A stretch of 64,000 nucleotides of DNA from Solirubrobacterales bacterium (GCA_020438355.1 JAGQUT010000007.1:49255-113254); one strand, 5' to 3'; positions 26,652 through 35,077 are shown, counted from the first letter of the stretch. Notes: generated by a model from the sequence alone, not told the origin. Translations and numbers: made by a program.

Positions 26652-28195
26652 TCTGCCTCGTCGGGTTCATGGGCGCCGGAAAGTCGACGGCCCTGGTCGA
26701 ACTCGCCGCGCACGGACTTCACGCTGTTGACGCAGACTCGCTGATCGAGGAGCGGGCCGGTAGGCCGATCCCGGAGATCTTCGGGCAGGAAGGCGAAACC
26801 GCATTCAGGGAACTCGAGCGGGATGTCGTTATCGAGGCACTCGCCGACCCGACGATTGATGCTCTCGCGCTGGGCGGCGGTGCGGTCGAGTCCGAGGCTA
26901 TCCGCGAAGCGCTCGTCGTCGACGGCCACACGGTGGTCTGGCTGGAGATCAGCGTCGACGCCGCCTGGCGGCGGGTCAGGAACTCGAAACGGCCGCTAGC
27001 TCGCGACGAGTCGGCTTTCCGCGCCCTGTTCGAAAGGCGCCAGGTCCTTTACGACACCGTCTCGGATGTGATCCTGCCCGGCGTCGCACGGAGAATCTGG
27101 GACCGTGCCTATGACGCGGTGCAGGGCATGGAGAAACTCCCGGAAGGTACCCGCATGTTCTGGGCGGAGAGCTCGGGCGGCGAGTACCCGGTCTACGTCG
27201 GCCGCGAGCTTCTAGGCTCGGCTCTGTTTGACCCGGATTCACCGGCGATGCCAGGAACCGGGCGCTCCTTCGCTTTCACCGATGCTGCTGTCGGTCCGAT
27301 CTACGGCGACCGCCTCGGGGAGATCAGCGCAACGGTGACGGTGCCTCCGGGCGAGACGGCAAAGAACATGGCCCAGCTCGACCAGTCACTCAGGGAGTTG
27401 GCCCGTGCCGGGGTGACCCGTTCCGACCGTCTTGTCGCGCTCGGCGGGGGCGTGGTCGGCGACCTCGGCGGGTTCGCTGCCCACACCTACCAGCGTGGAA
27501 TACCGGTGGTCCAGGTTCCGACCACATTGGTCGCCCAGGTCGATTCGGCGTATGGCGGGAAGACCGGGGTGGACCTGCCAGAGGGCAAGAACTACGTGGG
27601 CGCGTTTCACCTGCCTGCCTCCGTAATTACAGACGTTGACACCCTGTCGACCCTCCCCGCCGAAGAATTGACCGCCGGCATGGCCGAAGTCGTCAAGACG
27701 GCCCTGCTGGCCGGTGGTGGCCTCTGGGAAGAAGTCTCTGTGCTTCAGCCAGGAGAAATCCTGGGCAGGGCGGATCTGGTCTTCGCCTGCGCCCGCTACA
27801 AGTGCTCGGTCGTCGCCGCCGACGAACGGGACACCGGGCTGCGAGCCCAGCTCAATCTCGGTCACACGGTCGGGCACGCGATCGAGTCCGTGACCGCATA
27901 CGAGCGTTACCGTCACGGCGAGGCGATCTCCCTGGGCCTGCTGGCCGCCCTCAGGCTCTCCGGGGCCGACGCGCTTCGGGAACAGGTGAAGGAATGGAAT
28001 CTGCTCCACGGGCTGCCGGTTGAACTTGACCCTTCGATCGACCCGGCGGCCGTGGTCGAGGCCGTCCAGTTCGACAAGAAGAAGACCTCCCGCGGGGTAG
28101 GCTTCGTGCTCTTGAACGTCCCCGGACAACCATTGATAGACCGACCGGTAGAGAATTCCGCCATTCTCGCCGCCGTTGAGGAGCTGCTTTCATGA
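26648..28195 (+). CDS. aroKB: Bifunctional shikimate kinase / 3-dehydroquinate synthase (AroK-AroB fusion)
   Basis: 515 residues in one frame. Residues 1 to about 165 are shikimate kinase: Walker A GFMGAGKST, DADSLIEE, the EGETAFRELE segment and LGGGAV. Residues from about 175 to 515 are 3-dehydroquinate synthase: GGGVVGDLGGFAAHTYQRGIP, PTTLVAQVDSAYGGKTGVDLPEGKN, and zinc ligands in MAEVVKTALL, LNLGHTVGHAIE and YRHGEAISLG. The two steps (third last and second in the pathway) are separate proteins in mycobacteria but adjacent there. Both active sites look complete. It overlaps aroC and aroQ by 4 bp on each side. Confidence 0.95.
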   Translation: MICLVGFMGAGKSTALVELAAHGLHAVDADSLIEERAGRPIPEIFGQEGETAFRELERDVVIEALADPTIDALALGGGAVESEAIREALVVDGHTVVWLEISVDAAWRRVRNSKRPLARDESAFRALFERRQVLYDTVSDVILPGVARRIWDRAYDAVQGMEKLPEGTRMFWAESSGGEYPVYVGRELLGSALFDPDSPAMPGTGRSFAFTDAAVGPIYGDRLGEISATVTVPPGETAKNMAQLDQSLRELARAGVTRSDRLVALGGGVVGDLGGFAAHTYQRGIPVVQVPTTLVAQVDSAYGGKTGVDLPEGKNYVGAFHLPASVITDVDTLSTLPAEELTAGMAEVVKTALLAGGGLWEEVSVLQPGEILGRADLVFACARYKCSVVAADERDTGLRAQLNLGHTVGHAIESVTAYERYRHGEAISLGLLAALRLSGADALREQVKEWNLLHGLPVELDPSIDPAAVVEAVQFDKKKTSRGVGFVLLNVPGQPLIDRPVENSAILAAVEELLS

Positions 28196-28641
28196 GCCGT
28201 GCAAACAACCGCATCGCCGTTCTCCACGGCGTCAACTTCGACGTCCTCGAAAAGCGTGATCCCGACCTTTACGGCGGTATCAGCCTCTCCGAGCTGGAGT
28301 ACAGGATCGGCGGCTGGGCTGCGGAGATGGAACTGGAACCGATCTTCTTCCAGACCAACTCGGAGGCTGAGTTCTGCGGCTACCTTCACAGGGTGTCGGA
28401 GACCGCCGACGGCGCGATCATCAATGCCGGTGCCTGGACCCACTACAGCCGCGCAATCGGCGATGCCCTGGCGGTTGACCCGGTGCCGACGGTCGAGGTT
28501 CACCTTTCCGATGTCGAGAACCGGGAGGACTGGCGGAAGGTGTCCGTCTTCGACGGGCTGGTCGAATCAAAGATCAGCGGCAAGGGCGTGGACGGCTACC
28601 AGGAAGCCCTGAAACTGCTCGCCGACCGCCTCGGGGCGTGA
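28192..28641 (+). CDS. aroQ: Type II 3-dehydroquinate dehydratase (divergent)
   Basis: 149 residues, the type II size. The usual NGPNLNLLG opening is replaced by HGVNFDVLE, but the key residues remain: Asn in GVNF, Arg in KRDPD, catalytic Tyr in DLYGG, Asn and His in INAGAWTH, and His in VEVHLSD, with Arg in NREDWR. FQTNSEAEF replaces the common FQSNHEG. It forms 3-dehydroshikimate from 3-dehydroquinate. The position between aroKB and the Xaa-Pro peptidase is the usual one for aroQ in actinobacteria, which supports the call. Confidence 0.88.
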   Translation: MSRANNRIAVLHGVNFDVLEKRDPDLYGGISLSELEYRIGGWAAEMELEPIFFQTNSEAEFCGYLHRVSETADGAIINAGAWTHYSRAIGDALAVDPVPTVEVHLSDVENREDWRKVSVFDGLVESKISGKGVDGYQEALKLLADRLGA

Positions 28642-28654
28642 ACGGAGGCGTCGA

Positions 28655-29743
28655 ATGAACGACGCTTTCTCCCGACGCGCGGATCGCCTTGCCGGGGAGC
28701 TCGCCACGGCCGGACCGGACGATTCACCGGTTGACAGCCTGCTGGTCACCAACCTGACCAACGTCGAATACCTGACCGGCTTCACCGGCACAAACGGGGC
28801 CTGCCTGATCGGCTCCGAGAGTCGACTCTTCCTGACCGATTTCCGTTACGCCGAGAGGGCCGAGGAGATCGACGGGTGGGAGGTGCGGATCGTGTCCGGC
28901 CAGTGGCTGGAAGGTCTGGCGGGCGAGCTTGCCGGAACGGTCGGCTTCGAGGATGACCAGGTGACCGTCCGCACAGCCAACCAGCTTCGGGAAGCTGCTT
29001 CGGGGGCTGAACTCGTTGAGGCCGGGGGCAAGGTCGAGCTGCTCAGGCGGGTCAAGGATGACTGGGAAATCCAGCGGATTGCCGCAGCGGCGAGCCTCAC
29101 CGACCAGCTATACGGCCTCCTCCTGGAGCGAGGTCTAACCGGTAGTACCGAAGCCGAGCTCGATGGCTGGCTGACCGGCTGGATGAGGCAGCAGGGGGCT
29201 GAGCCTTCTTTTCCGCCGATCGTCGCGTCGGGGCCCAATGGTGCTTCACCACACGCGGAGCCAGGTCCCCGTGAGATACGGGCCGGCGAGCTCGTGACCG
29301 TTGACATGGGCGTGCGCCTCGACGGCTACTGCTCCGACTGCACCAGAACCTTCGCGACCGGAGCCGAGGACTCCCTGGACGATCTTGCACTCGAGATCTA
29401 CGAGGTGACCCTGCGAGCCAACGAGGCCGGGCTCGCTGCCGTCCGGGCCGGCGCCACCGGTGCGGCGATCGACGAGGTTTCACGGGCCGTGATCCGCGAG
29501 GCCGGATATGGCGAAAACTTCGGTCACGGACTCGGCCACGGCGTCGGGCTGGAGATCCATGAGGCGCCGAGGCTCGGCCCGAGCAGCAAGGACGAGCTGA
29601 TCGCCGGCGAGGTCGTGACCGTCGAGCCTGGCATCTACCTATCTGGTGCGACCGGTGTCCGGATCGAAGATCTGGTCGTGGTCGGTGCCGACGGTGTGGA
29701 CCGCAACCTGAGTTCAATCCCCAAGAAACTTACCTTCGCTTGA
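28655..29743 (+). CDS. Xaa-Pro aminopeptidase/dipeptidase (M24)
   Basis: 362 residues: an N-terminal creatinase-like domain (LLVTNLTNVEYLTGFTGTNG) and a C-terminal 'pita-bread' metallopeptidase domain with all five dinuclear metal ligands: Asp in VDMGVRLDGYCSDCT (two), His in GHGLGHGVGLEIHE, Glu in VTVEPGIYL and Glu in VRIEDLVVV. It cleaves N-terminal residues next to proline in the cytoplasm. Genes of this family normally sit between aroQ and efp; here a secreted hydrolase and an M42 peptidase gene separate it from efp. ATG start 13 bp after aroQ, with GGAGG upstream. Confidence 0.92.
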   Translation: MNDAFSRRADRLAGELATAGPDDSPVDSLLVTNLTNVEYLTGFTGTNGACLIGSESRLFLTDFRYAERAEEIDGWEVRIVSGQWLEGLAGELAGTVGFEDDQVTVRTANQLREAASGAELVEAGGKVELLRRVKDDWEIQRIAAAASLTDQLYGLLLERGLTGSTEAELDGWLTGWMRQQGAEPSFPPIVASGPNGASPHAEPGPREIRAGELVTVDMGVRLDGYCSDCTRTFATGAEDSLDDLALEIYEVTLRANEAGLAAVRAGATGAAIDEVSRAVIREAGYGENFGHGLGHGVGLEIHEAPRLGPSSKDELIAGEVVTVEPGIYLSGATGVRIEDLVVVGADGVDRNLSSIPKKLTFA

Positions 29744-29776
29744 GGTCCACGCATCAAACGTGACGATCCTCTATAG

Positions 29777-29792
29777 TGTGATGCCCGTCACA
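29777..29792 (+). promoter_or_regulatory. CRP/FNR-family operator (perfect TGTGA-N6-TCACA)
   Basis: TGTGA, six bases, TCACA; the palindrome extends one more base each side (GTGTGA...TCACAC). It immediately follows, and overlaps by one base, a possible -10 (TATAGT, 29772-29777), so binding there would block that promoter. This is the consensus of cAMP-receptor proteins, including mycobacterial CRP and GlxR. Confidence 0.7.
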
Positions 29793-29908
29793 CAGACGAC
29801 GTTGCTTCTGTCACGAGTGGGGAGGGAACTCCAGAGCAATATGGCGAGGGAGTTTTTGAGGAGAGAGGTGCAGACGAAAAGACCGGCCTGAGGGGGCCGG
29901 TCTTTTCA
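29778..29908 (+). ncRNA. Candidate small RNA between a CRP site and a strong terminator
   Basis: A TATAGT -10-like element lies at 29772-29777. The next 100 or so bases contain no convincing ORF, and the segment ends in a perfect 12-bp terminator stem with a U tract. Purine-rich motifs (gtggggaggg, gaggagagagg) lie in the middle and could pair with pyrimidine-rich leaders. A short untranslated leader or a decayed gene would look the same, so this is a candidate only. Confidence 0.3.
29877..29906 (+). terminator. Strong intrinsic terminator
   Basis: AAAAGACCGGCC pairs perfectly with GGCCGGTCTTTT around a 6-nt loop (TGAGGG), with U's at the base of the 3' arm. The symmetrical A and T tracts let it work on both strands. 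Confidence 0.85.
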
Positions 29909-29949
29909 TTGCATGGATGGCCTGGCTTAAAGGTCGGTTTCTGCAAAGA

Positions 29950-29976
29950 AAACGGGGCCCCCGCGGGGCCCCGTTT
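29950..29976 (-). terminator. Intrinsic terminator of the secreted hydrolase gene
   Basis: A perfect 12-bp stem (AAACGGGGCCCC with GGGGCCCCGTTT) and 3-nt loop, followed on the minus strand by TTCTTT. It lies 22 bp past the stop of the minus-strand gene. Confidence 0.85.
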
Positions 29977-29998
29977 CCAGCTTCACGCCGTTAGTCGG

Positions 29999-32737
29999 CT
30001 AGGGCAGCCCGTTAGTGCCATCCCATCCGTTGGCGAAGCAGTAGCCGCCTGCGCCAGGGCACTCGTCAATGGTGCCGTTGGTGTAGAACGTCTCGATGTG
30101 GTCGTTCGCGTCTGTGGCGGCGCGAGGATCACCATGCGGGTCGCGTCCGAAGCCCCACTCGGGCCGCGGAGGCACGTTCTCCAGCGGCGGCATTCCGGTG
30201 CCGATGCCGCGGGTGCCGGTGAACTCCGGCGGTCCGCTGTCGTAGTAGACCATGTAGCTCTCGTCCGGGCCAGCGGGGTAGCTGGTGATCGGAGGCAGAG
30301 CTTCGTAGTCGAGGTCCCAGGTGCGGGCCGGAACCAGCGTCGGGGCGTAGCGCACCGCGCCGATCGTGCGGGCCTCGACCTCGGCGGCGTAGTTGGTGAC
30401 CTGATGATCGCCAAGTGCCAGCTGGAGGAGGACCTCATGGTCATTTGTGTTCGGCAGCGGATTGTCGGTCATCGCCTGCGCGTACCCGTTTCCTTCACCG
30501 CGGTCCCACAGCAGCTGCATCAGAGACAGCAGCAGGGGACGTGAGGCGAGGTCCGGGTAGTTCTTGTAGAGACCGATGGTCGGGTCCTTGAAGTACTCGT
30601 CGGAGTCCACCGAACGGCGGAGCAGCGTCGAGTAGTTGATTCCGGGGACCCCGAGCACGCCATAGTCGACATCGGGGTCGAGCGCGGTGAGCGCGCCACC
30701 CATGATGCCGCCCTGGCTGATGCCGTAGTAGTAGCCACGGGTATCAGCGCCGGCGCTGGTGTCGATCACCGATGCTGCGGGGTTGCCGCCGGGACCATCA
30801 GGATCGATGGTCAGGGCCGGATCGGCCGCGAATCCATTCGGGTGAATGAGTGCGCGCTGGATCATCATGAAGTTGACGAATCCCTGCTGCATCCGGTCCA
30901 CTGCCTTGTTGAAGTTGGACATGTTCTGCAGGGACTGGATGATCAGTCCGATGTCGCCGTCCGAGAAGCCAACCCAGTTGGTTGCACACCAGGTGGAGTT
31001 GGTCCGGTTGGCGGCAGTTACCGTCGCGTTGATCTGGTTCAGGCTGCCCAGCAGTCCGTGGCCGTAGGTTCCTGTACCACCAGGCACGATGTTGCCGCTC
31101 TGGATCACCGAGCTCGGGACGATGCAGCGGAACGGAACGTCGGTCGTGAAGGCCGGGTTCCATGTCAGCTCGCCGTTGCCGTCGAAGGAGAACTTCGCGC
31201 CCGACGGGCAACCGTCCTGGTCGAGGTAGCAGGGCACGTCGCGGATGAATCCGACGAACGTACGCAAGACACCCGAACCGGGGGTCGGTGAGGTCGTCGG
31301 GTTCGACGGGTTGTAGCCGTTGATGCCCGGGTAGTTGTTGCCGCAGGCAGAACCTGTCGGATCGGTGGTCGGGTCGCAGAACGCGAGCACGTCCACATCC
31401 GGGCTGGTGCCCTGGATCTTGCGGTCGGCCAGGTCGGTGTCACCCAGACGCGCGTAGGCATCGTCACGGATGGTCAACGCGCGGCCGGTGATGCTTTCGC
31501 GCGAGGCAACCGTGAAGTCCCACGCCATGTAGAGGCTGGAACGCTCGACACCGGCCTTGTTGACCAGGTCACCGATCACCGAGTTCATGTGATCGCGACG
31601 GTCCTCGACGATGGCCTGCTGGGTCAGCAGGTTGTCGCGGTAGACCTGGAAACCAAGCGGAGCGGCGATCGGGTTGTTGCTGCCGTCCTTCAGGTTGCGG
31701 AAGGCAACGATGTACCGCTTGCCGTACTCGAGGTTCTTGGCCGGACGAATGAGCAGGTTGACCGGCTCGGTGTTGGTCGGGTTGGTGTTGATTCCACCCG
31801 GATCGACCAGATCGGGGTCTGAACCCGGATCGGGTCCGTCGGGACCGTAGGTGGGGTCGACCGAGGTCGGGTTCGAGTCGAGTTCGGCCCAGATCGCCTG
31901 GCGCTCACCGGTCTCGGCGTCGATCAGCAGCACGGGCTGGTCGGCCCGCTTGTAGTCGCTGATGTCTTCAAGCGGTACGAGTCCGGTGTTGTTGAAGGCC
32001 GCCGGAGTATCGAGACCCGGAATCTTGATCGTGATCACGTTGCCAGGGCTGAAGCCGTCCGCGCGGTTGATGTCGGTGACATCGAGGTTCGTCGGCGACG
32101 GGTTGCCACTGTTGGTCGGCGTCGAGGTCGGGTCGAGGTTCAGACGCTTGCCGGTCGGAGTCGACGGGTCGTTCACCGTGTAGTAGTCGTTCGGGAACGG
32201 CTGCAGGCAGACGGTCTGATCGAGGAAGTCGCAGGTTTCGGGACTGTCACCGAGGTCGACGGTCACGAAACAGTCAGGATTGTTGGCCCACTTCGCGAGC
32301 GTCTTCTTGTTCGAAGCGTTCGCCTTCTTCTTGCCCTTCTTGTAAGCGGCCTTGGCGACAACGGTCTTGGCACCGCACTTGCCGAGCTGGGTCTTGCCCG
32401 CAGAGGTCAGGGCAAGCGAAACAGTCTTTGTGCCCTTCTTGTTGAACTTGACCGTCTTCGCCTTGAAGTAGTTGCTCTTGTTTCCACTCACCGCGGAGAG
32501 CTTCGGAGAAGCCTTGCCGGTCGACTTGACCTTGATCACCAGCTTCTTCTGATTCAGAAGCTGCTGCTGGTTTTTCGTGGTGACCGTCAAGGTCACCTTG
32601 GCCGGCTTGGCCTTTTTCTTCTTCCCCGCCTCAGCCTGGCTGCTGGCGAAGGATGCCATCAGCGCAAAGGCCATGATCAGGGCGAACGCCACAGCCGCCC
32701 AGCGGCGCGCGTTCGGGATTCCCAAGTGGTGATTCAT
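29999..32737 (-). CDS. Large secreted alpha/beta-hydrolase (lipase/esterase-like)
   Basis: 912 residues. Signal peptide RRWAAVAFALIMAFALMAS...SQAEA, then a Lys-rich Ig-like beta domain (about residues 45-160: VTLTVTTKNQQQLLNQKKL...). Next comes a region with FPNDYYTV, GKRLNLD and DINRADGFSPGNVITI, seen in large secreted bacterial esterases, a set of TxxPxN/SDP-rich linkers, and a C-terminal alpha/beta-hydrolase part whose nucleophile elbow is GISQGG (Ser674). His and Asp partners cannot be assigned safely. The substrate is unknown. The ATG has GGAG a few bases upstream. A perfect CRP-type operator lies about 80-97 bp upstream, so expression may follow cAMP or carbon state. Confidence 0.75.
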   Translation of the reverse strand: MNHHLGIPNARRWAAVAFALIMAFALMASFASSQAEAGKKKKAKPAKVTLTVTTKNQQQLLNQKKLVIKVKSTGKASPKLSAVSGNKSNYFKAKTVKFNKKGTKTVSLALTSAGKTQLGKCGAKTVVAKAAYKKGKKKANASNKKTLAKWANNPDCFVTVDLGDSPETCDFLDQTVCLQPFPNDYYTVNDPSTPTGKRLNLDPTSTPTNSGNPSPTNLDVTDINRADGFSPGNVITIKIPGLDTPAAFNNTGLVPLEDISDYKRADQPVLLIDAETGERQAIWAELDSNPTSVDPTYGPDGPDPGSDPDLVDPGGINTNPTNTEPVNLLIRPAKNLEYGKRYIVAFRNLKDGSNNPIAAPLGFQVYRDNLLTQQAIVEDRRDHMNSVIGDLVNKAGVERSSLYMAWDFTVASRESITGRALTIRDDAYARLGDTDLADRKIQGTSPDVDVLAFCDPTTDPTGSACGNNYPGINGYNPSNPTTSPTPGSGVLRTFVGFIRDVPCYLDQDGCPSGAKFSFDGNGELTWNPAFTTDVPFRCIVPSSVIQSGNIVPGGTGTYGHGLLGSLNQINATVTAANRTNSTWCATNWVGFSDGDIGLIIQSLQNMSNFNKAVDRMQQGFVNFMMIQRALIHPNGFAADPALTIDPDGPGGNPAASVIDTSAGADTRGYYYGISQGGIMGGALTALDPDVDYGVLGVPGINYSTLLRRSVDSDEYFKDPTIGLYKNYPDLASRPLLLSLMQLLWDRGEGNGYAQAMTDNPLPNTNDHEVLLQLALGDHQVTNYAAEVEARTIGAVRYAPTLVPARTWDLDYEALPPITSYPAGPDESYMVYYDSGPPEFTGTRGIGTGMPPLENVPPRPEWGFGRDPHGDPRAATDANDHIETFYTNGTIDECPGAGGYCFANGWDGTNGLP

Positions 32738-32818
32738 CTCTCCGTGTAACTCCCTCTCATTGCTGGCACCGGTCGGACGACCCGGCTGCATTTTCAGACC
32801 GGCAAGAAAGACCGGTCG

Positions 32819-32834
32819 TGTGACTTGTGTCACA
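32819..32834 (-). promoter_or_regulatory. CRP/FNR-family operator upstream of the secreted hydrolase
   Basis: TGTGAC-N4-GTCACA, a perfect match to TGTGA-N6-TCACA. It is in the gap between the hydrolase start (32737) and the end of the M42 gene. The distance fits an upstream activator site, but the promoter itself is not clear. Confidence 0.7.
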
Positions 32835-32934
32835 GATACTAGACCGGATTGGACCCGGAAGTTGCGCCCTTCAACCAGCCGTCTCCCTGAACGGTTCCGT
32901 ACCGAAATCGAACGTTTCCGTACCTGATTCGCGC

Positions 32935-33999
32935 CTAGCGCGACAGGTCGACCGAGGGGTCCATACCCTCGGCGAAGGCGACCATCAGCTCGACGGTCGC
33001 TTCGACATCGCCCAGATCGACCATCTCGACCGGCGAATGCATGTACCTCAGCGGAATCGAAACGAGTCCGGTGGGGATGCCGGTCCTCGATATCTGGAGA
33101 GAGTCGGCGTCGGTGTGGGTCGAGTTGCCACTCGCGCCCACCGAGTAGTCGATCCCTGCCTCCTCGGCGGTCTCGCGAAGGAGTTCATAGACCTTTGGGG
33201 AGAGAGTGGAACCCCTCCCGATGACCGGGCCCGAGCCGAAGGGATGGCTGCCCACTTCCTTCTCGTCAATGCCCGGAGCGTCGGTGGCGTGAGTCACGTC
33301 AATTGCGACTGCGACGTCGGGACGAACCGTGAATGCCGCGGTGCGAGACCCGAACAGGCCGATCTCCTCCTGGACTGCCGCGACCCCGGCAAAGCGGACC
33401 TTCGCCTTGGCATTCTCATTGATTCGACGGGCCGCCTCCAGCGCCACATAGGAGCCGAGGCGATTGTCCATCGACCTGGAGACGAGCCTGCCGCCGGCAA
33501 CGGCGAGGGGCTCGCAGTCGATGACGACGGGGTCGCCGACGCTGACCATTTTCTCTGCGTCTTCACGGTCGTCGGCACCGATGTCGATGTGCATCTCCTT
33601 GAGCTGGACGACCTTCTTACGCTGCTCCGGCTCCAGAAGGTGGATCGGCTTCCTGCCCGCCACCCCGGCGACGGGGCCCTCGTTGCCGGTCACCGTGACC
33701 CTTTGACCGACCAGAATCTGGGGATCCCAGCCACCGATCGGAGCGAAGTAGAGGAATCCCTTCTCGTCGATGTGGGTTACGACGAGGCCGATCTCGTCGA
33801 TGTGGCCGACCACCGCAAGCAGTGGCGCGTCGTCGTTTTCGTCGGAGGAAGGAATCGTGGCGACACTTGAGCCAAGACCGTCGGTGCTGATTTCGGCGAA
33901 TGAGGCAGCTTTGCGCCACACCTCGGCGGCGGGTGCCTCGTAGCCTGAGGGGCCGGGAGTGCGGAGCAGTTCGTCGAGCAGAGCGGGAGTGGTCGTCAT
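32935..33999 (-). CDS. M42-family metallo-aminopeptidase
   Basis: 354 residues with the full M42 ligand series: His in VVGHIDEIG (about 66), bridging Asp in SRSMDNRLGS (about 180), the catalytic/ligand Glu pair in AVQEEIG (about 212), Asp in AIDVTHATD and the last His in YMHSPVEMVD (about 320). M42 enzymes form tetrahedral dodecamers that trim peptides from the proteasome; a cellulase name is also used for the family. Cytoplasmic, no signal peptide. The ATG is 6 nt after CATAAT with no Shine-Dalgarno: leaderless, and divergent from efp in a 38-bp gap. Confidence 0.9.
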   Translation of the reverse strand: MTTTPALLDELLRTPGPSGYEAPAAEVWRKAASFAEISTDGLGSSVATIPSSDENDDAPLLAVVGHIDEIGLVVTHIDEKGFLYFAPIGGWDPQILVGQRVTVTGNEGPVAGVAGRKPIHLLEPEQRKKVVQLKEMHIDIGADDREDAEKMVSVGDPVVIDCEPLAVAGGRLVSRSMDNRLGSYVALEAARRINENAKAKVRFAGVAAVQEEIGLFGSRTAAFTVRPDVAVAIDVTHATDAPGIDEKEVGSHPFGSGPVIGRGSTLSPKVYELLRETAEEAGIDYSVGASGNSTHTDADSLQISRTGIPTGLVSIPLRYMHSPVEMVDLGDVEATVELMVAFAEGMDPSVDLSR

Positions 34000-34005
34000 G
34001 AAGCC

Positions 34006-34011
34006 ATTATG
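34006..34011 (-). promoter_or_regulatory. -10 element of a probable leaderless promoter for the M42 gene
   Basis: CATAAT on the minus strand ends 6 nt before the ATG at 33999. Confidence 0.5.
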
Positions 34012-34023
34012 AATGAAGGCCTC

Positions 34024-34029
34024 TAGAAT
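34024..34029 (+). promoter_or_regulatory. -10 element of a probable leaderless promoter for efp
   Basis: TAGAAT ends 8 nt before the GTG at 34038. It is face to face with the M42 promoter. Confidence 0.5.
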
Positions 34030-34037
34030 CCTCTTCC

Positions 34038-34598
34038 GTGATCAGCACTAGTGATTTCCGCAACGGTTCGCATATCGAGGTCGAAGGCAAGATCATGCGA
34101 ATCATCGAGTTTCAGCATGTGAAGCCGGGCAAGGGCGGCGCTTTCGTCCGCACCAAGCTTCGCCGCATCGAAGACGGCGGGGTGATCGACAAGACCTTCC
34201 GCGCCGGCGAGAAGTTCAGGCCGGTCCGCACCGAGTCGAAGAAGATGCAGTACCTGTACGAGTCCGGAGATGCGGTCGTCTTCATGGACAACCAGAGCTA
34301 CGACCAGATCGAGATCCCGTCCGAGATCGCCGCGAGCGCCATGCGCTGGATTCAGCCCAACGACGAGGTCGACGTGCTCTTCGTCGACGAGAACCCCTCC
34401 GACGTCCAGGTTGCAAGTTCAATCGAGGCCAAAGTCGTGAAGACCGAGCCCGGGCTCAAGGGAGACACTGCCTCGGGCGGTGGCACCAAGCCTGCAACGC
34501 TCGAATCCGGAGTCGAGGTACAGGTTCCCCTCTTCATCAACGAGGGCGAAGTGATCAAGGTCAACACGGAGACCGCCGAATACATGTCCCGGGCCTGA
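34038..34598 (+). CDS. efp: Elongation factor P
   Basis: 186 residues, three-domain EF-P. Domain I carries the tip loop KPGKGGAF, with Lys32 at the position that is modified in some bacteria and left bare in actinobacteria. Domains II and III follow, with YLYESGDAVVFMD and the end motif VQVPLFINEGEVIKVNTETAEYMSRA. EF-P enters the ribosomal E site and relieves stalling at polyproline. No modification enzymes are seen nearby. GTG start set by the family N-terminus (ISTSDFRNG). yjbQ follows after 7 bp. Confidence 0.96.
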   Translation: MISTSDFRNGSHIEVEGKIMRIIEFQHVKPGKGGAFVRTKLRRIEDGGVIDKTFRAGEKFRPVRTESKKMQYLYESGDAVVFMDNQSYDQIEIPSEIAASAMRWIQPNDEVDVLFVDENPSDVQVASSIEAKVVKTEPGLKGDTASGGGTKPATLESGVEVQVPLFINEGEVIKVNTETAEYMSRA

Positions 34599-34605
34599 CG
34601 CCCCG

Positions 34606-35040
34606 ATGTTCCAACGGGATTTCTCGCTGGAACCAAGACCGCGGGGTTTCCATCTGGTTACCCGCGAAGTAGAAGCGGCTCTGCCGGAACTGGAGCAGTT
34701 CGGGATCGGGCTGCTTCACCTGATGATCCGCCACACGTCGGCTTCCCTGACCCTGAACGAGAACGCCTCGCCCGATGTGCGGACCGACTTCCGGACCTGG
34801 GTTGACGCCGCCGTCCCCGAAGACCCTTCCGAATACCGGTGGACCCACACGCTCGAAGGTCCGGATGACATGCCGGCGCACCTCAAGGGTTCGCTCACCG
34901 GCTTCGAGCTGACCCTCCCGATACGCGAGGGCAGACTTCACCTGGGCACCTGGCAGGGCATCTATCTCTGTGAGCACCACGACCACGGCGGGCCCAGGTC
35001 ACTTACAGCTACCGGGTGGGGAGAAACCCGCCAGTCTTAA
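34606..35040 (+). CDS. yjbQ: YjbQ/UPF0047 family protein
   Basis: 144 residues, the family size. It shows the conserved core LLHLMIRHTSASLTLNENASPDVRTD, then TLEGPDDMPAHLKGSLTG and the His-rich GTWQGIYLCEHHDHGG; these His and Glu residues bind metal or phosphate in structures of the family. Members rescue thiamine-phosphate synthase mutants when overproduced, hence the name 'secondary thiamine-phosphate synthase', but the native reaction is unknown. It probably shares the efp transcript; a sigma-70-like promoter for the next operon lies 9 bp past its stop. Confidence 0.9.
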   Translation: MFQRDFSLEPRPRGFHLVTREVEAALPELEQFGIGLLHLMIRHTSASLTLNENASPDVRTDFRTWVDAAVPEDPSEYRWTHTLEGPDDMPAHLKGSLTGFELTLPIREGRLHLGTWQGIYLCEHHDHGGPRSLTATGWGETRQS

Positions 35041-35048
35041 CTGGCCCC

Positions 35049-35077
35049 TTGACGCGGCCCCGGGCCGAGCCTAGTCT
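35049..35077 (+). promoter_or_regulatory. Sigma-70-like promoter of the putrescine-catabolism operon
   Basis: TTGACG (35049-35054), a 17-bp spacer and TAGTCT (35072-35077). A long leader with AGGAGGAGG follows before the ATG at 35130, so this unit is not leaderless. Confidence 0.55.
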
